A DNA stretch of 64,000 nucleotides from Hygrophila difformis (taxonomy: Eukaryota > Streptophyta > Magnoliopsida > Lamiales > Acanthaceae): NCBI GenBank assembly GCA_030278955.1, contig JAOANR010000006.1:52480915-52544914 (forward strand), in the 5' to 3' direction. Of the stretch, positions 58,969-64,000 are shown piece after piece. Every line of letters begins with the position of its first letter. Within the stretch, counting starts at the first letter, position 1. The translations under genes and the position numbers were made by a program. Under the pieces are notes generated by a model. The model saw only the letters and a list, made by a program, of their open reading frames with translations. It had not been told where the DNA came from and made no database searches.

Positions 58969-59967
58969 TTAGTCTTCACTATAATTTGATTCTTGATCTG
59001 AAAATTCGGGTGAAGGTGCTCTAGTAAACATAGTGTTGTGTGTTATATATCCTGGAAACATTCTGTAAGTTGTAATTTCATTGTTGATTATAGATAATTT
59101 GACTTGTGATACTAACTCTTGTTCTTCATCTCTTTTTGATATAATTTGTATTAAACTACCATTATATTCTTCCGTTTCAATTATATAGTTTCCTATCCAA
59201 AGTAATCTTTTTCATCTACTTCCTCCGTTCTCATATAAGTGAACCATTTGCATAGTAGTAACTATTCATTGGGTAACTTTGACTAATTTTTTAGAAATAG
59301 TTATATAAGGAAAAACATAGTCATGTGATCTTGTTAGATTCGTCTAATCACATAGTTTTAGAATATCAAATTCTTATATTTTTTACTTATATACAATTTG
59401 AGTTATAAACATTTAAAAATGTGTCTTGGACTGCGTGAAATGCAGGGATGGTGCATTTAGATGAGAACAGAGGTAGTATTTCCTAGTCTTATTCCAAATT
59501 CTTCATCGTTTTGCAATCTATTTAATCTTCTTCTTCTTCTTCTGTCTATGTATGTTTTTCTTTCTTCTATTTGTTGATCCATATTTTCTATTTCTCTTTG
59601 ACTTATTTCATGATCAGGGTTAAATGTGGGTGTTAAAAATCTACGATTATTGTTGGTTCTTATGTCTGTAAGTGGTCTTATTTGTGGTTCTAATCCTCTT
59701 ATTCTGTTTAGAAATGCTCTTTCAATTCTTGCTTGTATCATCAAGCTCTCGGTGTTATTTTGTGCATATTCATCATTTCTATTTATTATATAGTTTTCAG
59801 TATCGAGTGGATTAATCGTACTTAGTGGATAATCTATTTCTTGATTTTCATCTAAAGGATATCTTGCTGTTGGAATATATTCTGGGTATAGTTGTTCTGA
59901 ACTATTTTAATCTTAATCTTGACATATGATAGTTTAATATATGATCATTATGATTATGGTTACTCAT
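58969..59967 (-). pseudogene. ORF1 of copy 2, broken by MITE
   Basis: It starts at ATG 59967 just past the PBS. Base changes near 59910 create a stop, and a 258-bp MITE splits the frame at 59217-59478. The last part, to TAA 58971-58969, matches copy 1. Confidence 0.85.
59219..59476. mobile_element. Stowaway-type (Tc1/mariner) MITE
   Basis: 258 bp with ends resembling the Stowaway CTCCCTCCGT motif (CTTCCTCCGTTCTCAT and ATGAGAACAGAGGTAG) and a TA target duplication (59217-59218, 59477-59478). The empty site is seen in copy 1 near 37740-37750. Confidence 0.88.
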
Positions 59968-59986
59968 GTCCAGATTAATCGTTCTG

Positions 59987-59999
59987 GGCTCTGATACCA
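59987..59999 (-). promoter_or_regulatory. Pararetrovirus primer-binding site, copy 2
   Basis: TGGTATCAGAGCC on the minus strand, 20 nt before the ORF1 ATG, as in copy 1. Confidence 0.93.
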
Positions 60000-60055
60000 A
60001 TTTGAAGGGTTGAATGAAAATGTTTGAATTAATTTTGTTGTGTTACTGGTTGTAT

Positions 60056-60322
60056 TTAATCAGAAAAATAATATTCACCATAATTACTTAAATTGTCTGG
60101 TATTTCTTCATCATAATTTTCACTATCCGATCCTATTCTTAGTAAAATTATTCTGTCCCAAAAACTTTTTTCCTCTGAATAGGGATATACCTTTTGATTA
60201 TATTCAGTTAAAAATATAAGCATAGTATAAACAATGTCATTTCAATTTTCAATTCTTTCTTCCATAGTTTGTAAATATATTCCATATTCGTATATTAATG
60301 AATTTATTTCTTCTTGATTCAT
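60056..60322 (-). pseudogene. ORF0 of copy 2, one nonsense codon
   Basis: Counterpart of 36909-37175, the same 267 nt from ATG to TAA. A Trp codon in the motif IENWND has become TGA. The rest of the frame aligns without indels. Confidence 0.7.
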
Positions 60323-60587
60323 TATTTAATTATTGTAGTGGGTTTACAAAGTAAGGGGAATTTTTGGTAATTAGGAAGTCAAATTGTAGAGTGTATTTCA
60401 TACTAAAGATAGGGGTTGAAGTTAAAATTTTTTTTATTGGGTATTGTATGATAATTTTCAAAGTTTGTAGGTAGTTGACTATAACAAAAATACTTATGTG
60501 TAGTATAGTGTAATATTAGGTAGTGGTGGTGGGTTTATCTCTAATTTCCTCTTTATTATATGAAATGGCACTACAAGAAAAAAGACG

Positions 60588-60920
60588 TTTACCGACCCCA
60601 AATTGGGGTCGGTAACAGGCGGAGACGGGTCGCCCAGCCGTTTACCGACCCCATTACCGACCCCAAAGTGGGGTCGGTAATTTCTTGGTAGGTAATCCAA
60701 GACCGACCAAATTTTCTTCGGGTCGGTAGCTTACCGACCCATTTACCGACCAACTTTTGGTCGGTAAATTTACCGACCCCATGTAGGGTCGGTAGAGGGG
60801 TCGGTATATTGGGATCTGGGACCTCTTGGTCCAGGGATTACCGACCCCAATTGGGGTCGGTAATGGGGTCGGTAGGCTTACCGACCACCATGTGGTCGGT
60901 AATGGGGTCGGTACCCAACT
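60588..60920. repeat. CACTA subterminal repeats
   Basis: Many copies of TTACCGACC in both orientations, often as facing pairs such as TTACCGACCCCAA...TTGGGGTCGGTAA. Subterminal arrays of this kind bind the TNPA protein in characterised En/Spm elements. Confidence 0.88.
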
Positions 60921-61294
60921 GAATTTGTGACCAGAAATGGCTGTTTTCACAGCCATCCCTGCTGCCACAAATCAATCAATACCAACAAAACAATGACACA
61001 TCCAATACCACATCCACTACATTACAAATCTTCAAACAACTACAACTTATATACTCTTCAACTCTTCCATTCTTACACAAACATATCAAATACTATTAAC
61101 CAAATCCTCATTTCAAACATCCAACATTGAATATAACAAAACAAGTATTATCAAGTTCTCCAACAAAGTCCAAATGCAAGTCTAGCAAAATCCATTCATC
61201 CCAACATCAATAAACACAAGTCCAAATGGTCTATCCACATCTAACATTTGTAATATAGACAAAAGCATCGTACTAACCATACAAAAAAATGTCA

Positions 61295-63099
61295 TCAGTG
61301 AACACCTAGGCCACCTCCACCCAAGCCATCATCTCCATCTCCGTCGTCTGGGGAACGAGGCCTCCGCACTCCAAGTACCCGCTCCAGCTGCTCGGCCATG
61401 CTCATATGCTCCTGTGACAGCCGCTCAATCCTCTCAAGTGCAGCATCGAACTGCTCCTGTGTGACATACCCAGATGGGGGAGGAAGTGTGGCATCAACAG
61501 TGCTTGGCCGCCTAATCGCTCTAGCCATCGAGCCTATGCCATAAATGTCCCCCCGTCTGTCGGGGCCACCCGCAACATCGACGAACACGTCGTTCGGGTC
61601 GAAGTTAGACCCAATGGCTGGATTCTGTGACAACTGTGTAGAGACAGCATTGAATTGTTCCTGCAATACAAGTGGAAGAAGATAAGGTGCAATTTAGTGT
61701 CAACGTGTTGAATTGAGACTATATTTTAATTGATCATTAGTAGATATACATGAAGTCGCTCTGAAGTCGGCGTGACCCAATTATCCTTTTCGTGTCCCCT
61801 CGTATGTGTGTGCTCATGAAGCTCGTGAAGATGGATAGGCCTGCTACGATCAGCAGACTACACAAAATTTGCACAATATAAGTCTTCATTTTGTACAAAT
61901 ATGTGAAGAATGTTAAAGAGAAACATACCAGCTTATCGGCAGTGGCCAGATGAGACTTCGTGCCCGCTGTATATGTGGGGAGGGCCGGTGCATCCTCCTG
62001 TCCCCGGCGGCGGTTCAACTTTCCCCGTTTTGACTTCTCCTTAAAGGCCGCCGAATCCCAGAAGCGTCTCCAGTTCTCTGCAACCAACTCATCCGCCGGG
62101 TACGCCTTCTTCTTCTTTCGTATGTCTAGGGTGTAATCCTTATACCTAGCAATATTCAAACGGTGCAGTGAAATTATGTTCTCCGTTGAACAGAAATGTA
62201 AATTCAACGCTAGAAAGTACCGGGCAATATTCTTCTTCTCCCACTCCTTCCTCACAGCCAGAGCGTGCTGAGGGGCCCACCGTGCCACTTTCTGCATTTT
62301 AATTTGAATCAAGATGCATACAACAATGACGGAACAGATATGAATCTTAATTAATGTAGTCGGTACCTGAAACTCGCCCCAGTAGAAGTCTTTGGTCTCC
62401 CGAGAGACCTTTCCCCAACTAATCCCATTCATGTCAGCACGCATGGGATAAATATCAGTGATCTTCCTGACCAGTGCGCTACTGAACTCCAATCTATATG
62501 ACAAAATTGTTATGTCACACGTTGATCAAAGTAAACATGTAACCCAAACAATTTAAAACGTAAATCACTTACACCCCATCCGATCTGGGCTCAACTAAGA
62601 TCCTATCTCCTCCAACCTGGGCAGCGGGAGGTGGCTGCTGTGAACCGGAAGCTGCCCCAGATGCAGATCCCACAGAACCTGTTAAATATTATCACATTAA
62701 TAAAGTCTATAGAATATAACGAATTTCTCAACGGGAAACGTAGTACCTGGAGTACGAGGCAATGGAGTCTCTGGGACGGGAGAAGATGTCTCCGGTATGT
62801 CGCCGGGCTGCTCCTGTGAGCCAGCCTCTACAACTGTGTTCCAACAGATAAAATTTGAGTAGTGAAGGGTAATATATGAAGTTAACATCGAAAAAATAAT
62901 TTAGACCATGTCATGAATTGTTTAAATTTATATCACAAATACCTGCGTTCGAAAGCTGATAGTCCTCCATTGCCGCTCGGATAGCTGCCTGCAGCTGAGG
63001 CCCTGTGACCCTGTGCGGGGTCCCTGAACCACCGGATCTGGATCCCGATCCTGACCCACTAGGCGTCCTAGAAGACGCCCCACGTCCTCGTCCTGACAT
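61295..63099 (-). CDS. TNPA-like (plant transposase Ptta/En/Spm) gene, seven exons
   Basis: Coding exons on the minus strand: 63099-62943, 62833-62747, 62678-62573, 62493-62367, 62291-61929, 61857-61750, 61660-61295. Every intron has GT-AG ends and all phases agree, giving about 437 aa. A Gly/Ser/Arg-rich N-terminus precedes the Ptta/En_Spm domain in exons 4-6 (RKITDIYPM; KEWEKKNIARYFLALN; FKEKSKRGKLNRR; THTRG), and an acidic Gly-rich C-terminus follows a short coiled coil. TNPA-type proteins bind subterminal repeats. The model appears intact. Confidence 0.85.
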
Positions 63100-63207
63100 C
63101 TGCAAAATTTATTTATCATTAGTTGTTACATTTACAATTAAGTTCAATTAAGATATACATTTTGAATCTTAATAAGATTAGCAATTAGGTAGATCACATT
63201 TTCAAAC

Positions 63208-64000
63208 CTGAAAATCCTCATCCGAAGTCTCCTGTGATGGATCATCCGGATCAGAATCATTTGAGTTGGAATCAGTGCTTATCGATGATTCTGAATCACT
63301 ACTCTCATCCTGCTGAAGTTCAACATATTGAACGTTGTCGTCTGTTAGGCGCTGTCGCGAGGCAGTAATGGTTGTGATCTCGAGACCAAGTTGTTCTGGG
63401 GCATCGACTTGGAACGCATCCACTTCTACTGATGGACTAACTGTTATTACACCTCTCGGTTTGACTTTACACACCGCTAACCACTGATTCCGGCTGGCAA
63501 CTAGTCTGGTGTTTGGGAACGGTACGTAACACACCTGTTCTGCTTGATTAGCAAAGATGAAAGGTTCGTATACGTTCAAAGATCTAGAATGATCTATTTC
63601 CACAAGTTTGTACTTGGGGTGAGTGCGTGTCCCAATTCCTTCACGTGGGTCAAACCATCTACATTTGAAGAAGGTTGTTTGCTTAATAGGCAGTGCAGGG
63701 TACTCTATGACTATAATCTCCTCGATTATACCATAGTAGTCTCCCTAGTTCTCCGACTTGATACATACACCACTGTTGTAGGTCGCTCTGTGCCCACCGT
63801 GGGATTCTGTGTGAAATTTCATCCCATTAATAAAGTACATAGGATACGATGTAGCAACGGGAAGTGGGCCTTGTGCAACGTGCGCTATGCATGGATTGTC
63901 GGGGGGATTTGCAGTCACATATTCCTCAAACCATTTTGGAAACTCCGCAGATTGTGCTAACCAAAGCTCCGGACCACCTATCCCAGGGCGCTCCTTCAGC
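63208..64000 (-). pseudogene. TNP2-type transposase, C-terminal part
   Basis: Reading leftwards from the window edge, the frame shows the end of a CACTA TNP2/TNPD transposase, including a DUF4216-like segment (EYPALPIKQTTFFKCRWFDP; YEPFIFANQAEQVCYVPFP) and an acidic Ser/Asp tail. A TAG at 63747-63745 interrupts it, where related proteins normally read through, so this copy may be inactive. The N-terminal catalytic part lies outside. The exon can end at a donor (CAG|GTTTGA, 63207) in frame with the TNPA-like exon. Confidence 0.8.

Larger units (their letters stand above)
45370..60555 (-). mobile_element. Endogenous pararetrovirus, copy 2 (inverted, interrupted)
   Basis: The same viral genome in opposite orientation, tail to tail with copy 1. 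It is split by a family A retrotransposon (47108-53418, duplication AATTC) and a Stowaway MITE (59219-59476). Lesions: ORF0 stop, ORF1 broken, ORF2 start lost, MP stops and frameshift, POL frameshift plus an RNase H deletion, TAV frameshift. ORF3 and CP are uninterrupted. Its ends differ from copy 1: it breaks between segment F and the ORF0 side, while copy 1 breaks between leader and F. Confidence 0.95.
60569..64000 (-). mobile_element. CACTA (En/Spm-type) transposon, left end
   Basis: The terminal sequence CACTACAAGAAAAAAGACG at 60569-60587 is the classic CACTA terminus. It is followed by dense subterminal repeats and two transposase-related coding regions on the minus strand. The element continues beyond the window, so the other terminus and the 3-bp duplication (TGG expected) cannot be checked. 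It borders pararetrovirus copy 2 with only about 13 bp between. Confidence 0.92.

Overview
This is plant nuclear DNA, almost certainly from an angiosperm. It is a nest of transposable elements plus two full-length copies of an endogenous pararetrovirus (Caulimoviridae). The evidence is LTRs of several Ty3/gypsy families, a Ty1/copia element, hAT, Mutator-type and Stowaway MITEs, a tRNA-derived SINE and a CACTA element with plant introns. I see no intact single-copy host gene. The species cannot be named from the sequence.

Layout, left to right. 1-1229: part of a minus-strand LTR (family C). 1230-1569: remnant internal region with a minus-strand primer-binding site belonging to the LTR at 1570-4454 (family E). 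About 4455-7021: the 3' part of a plus-strand LTR (family B) carrying a hAT MITE (5732-6604). 7470-8526: a palindromic Mutator-type MITE. 9011-14550: a decayed Ty1/copia element. 14786-31230: a giant LTR element with about 5.5 kb LTRs, an Athila/Tat-type PBS and no coding capacity; its TSD is GAGAG and a solo family C LTR (24286-27001) sits in its right LTR. 31236-33763: low-information DNA with possible gene fragments. 33764-35803: a minus-strand LTR (family D). 36102-36277: a SINE. 36419-60555: two pararetrovirus copies in tail-to-tail inverted orientation; the right copy is split by a very young non-autonomous gypsy element (family A, 47108-53418) and a Stowaway MITE. 60569-64000: the left end of a CACTA element with a seven-exon TNPA-like gene and the C-terminal end of a TNP2 transposase.

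The pararetrovirus order, read from the promoter, is: small ORF0, tRNA-Met primer-binding site, ORF1, ORF2, coiled-coil ORF3, coat protein, movement protein, polymerase, and a transactivator/inclusion-body protein. Neighbouring frames mostly overlap by a few bases. CP before MP, in separate frames, recalls cavemovirus/solendovirus-like members more than CaMV. Two separate aspartic-protease signatures are present, one fused to the movement protein and one at the start of the polymerase. Both copies carry the same in-frame stop in the second protease, so they share a defective ancestor. Their promoters face each other 1.45 kb apart, a likely source of double-stranded RNA.

The most general new-looking signal is a hairpin plus a GGCGGTRAC-type motif near the 3' end of five different LTR families, with compensatory base changes. 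Several LTRs also carry family-specific hairpin arrays, and two elements carry duplicated polypurine-tract units. All calls come from reading the sequence; no database search was possible.
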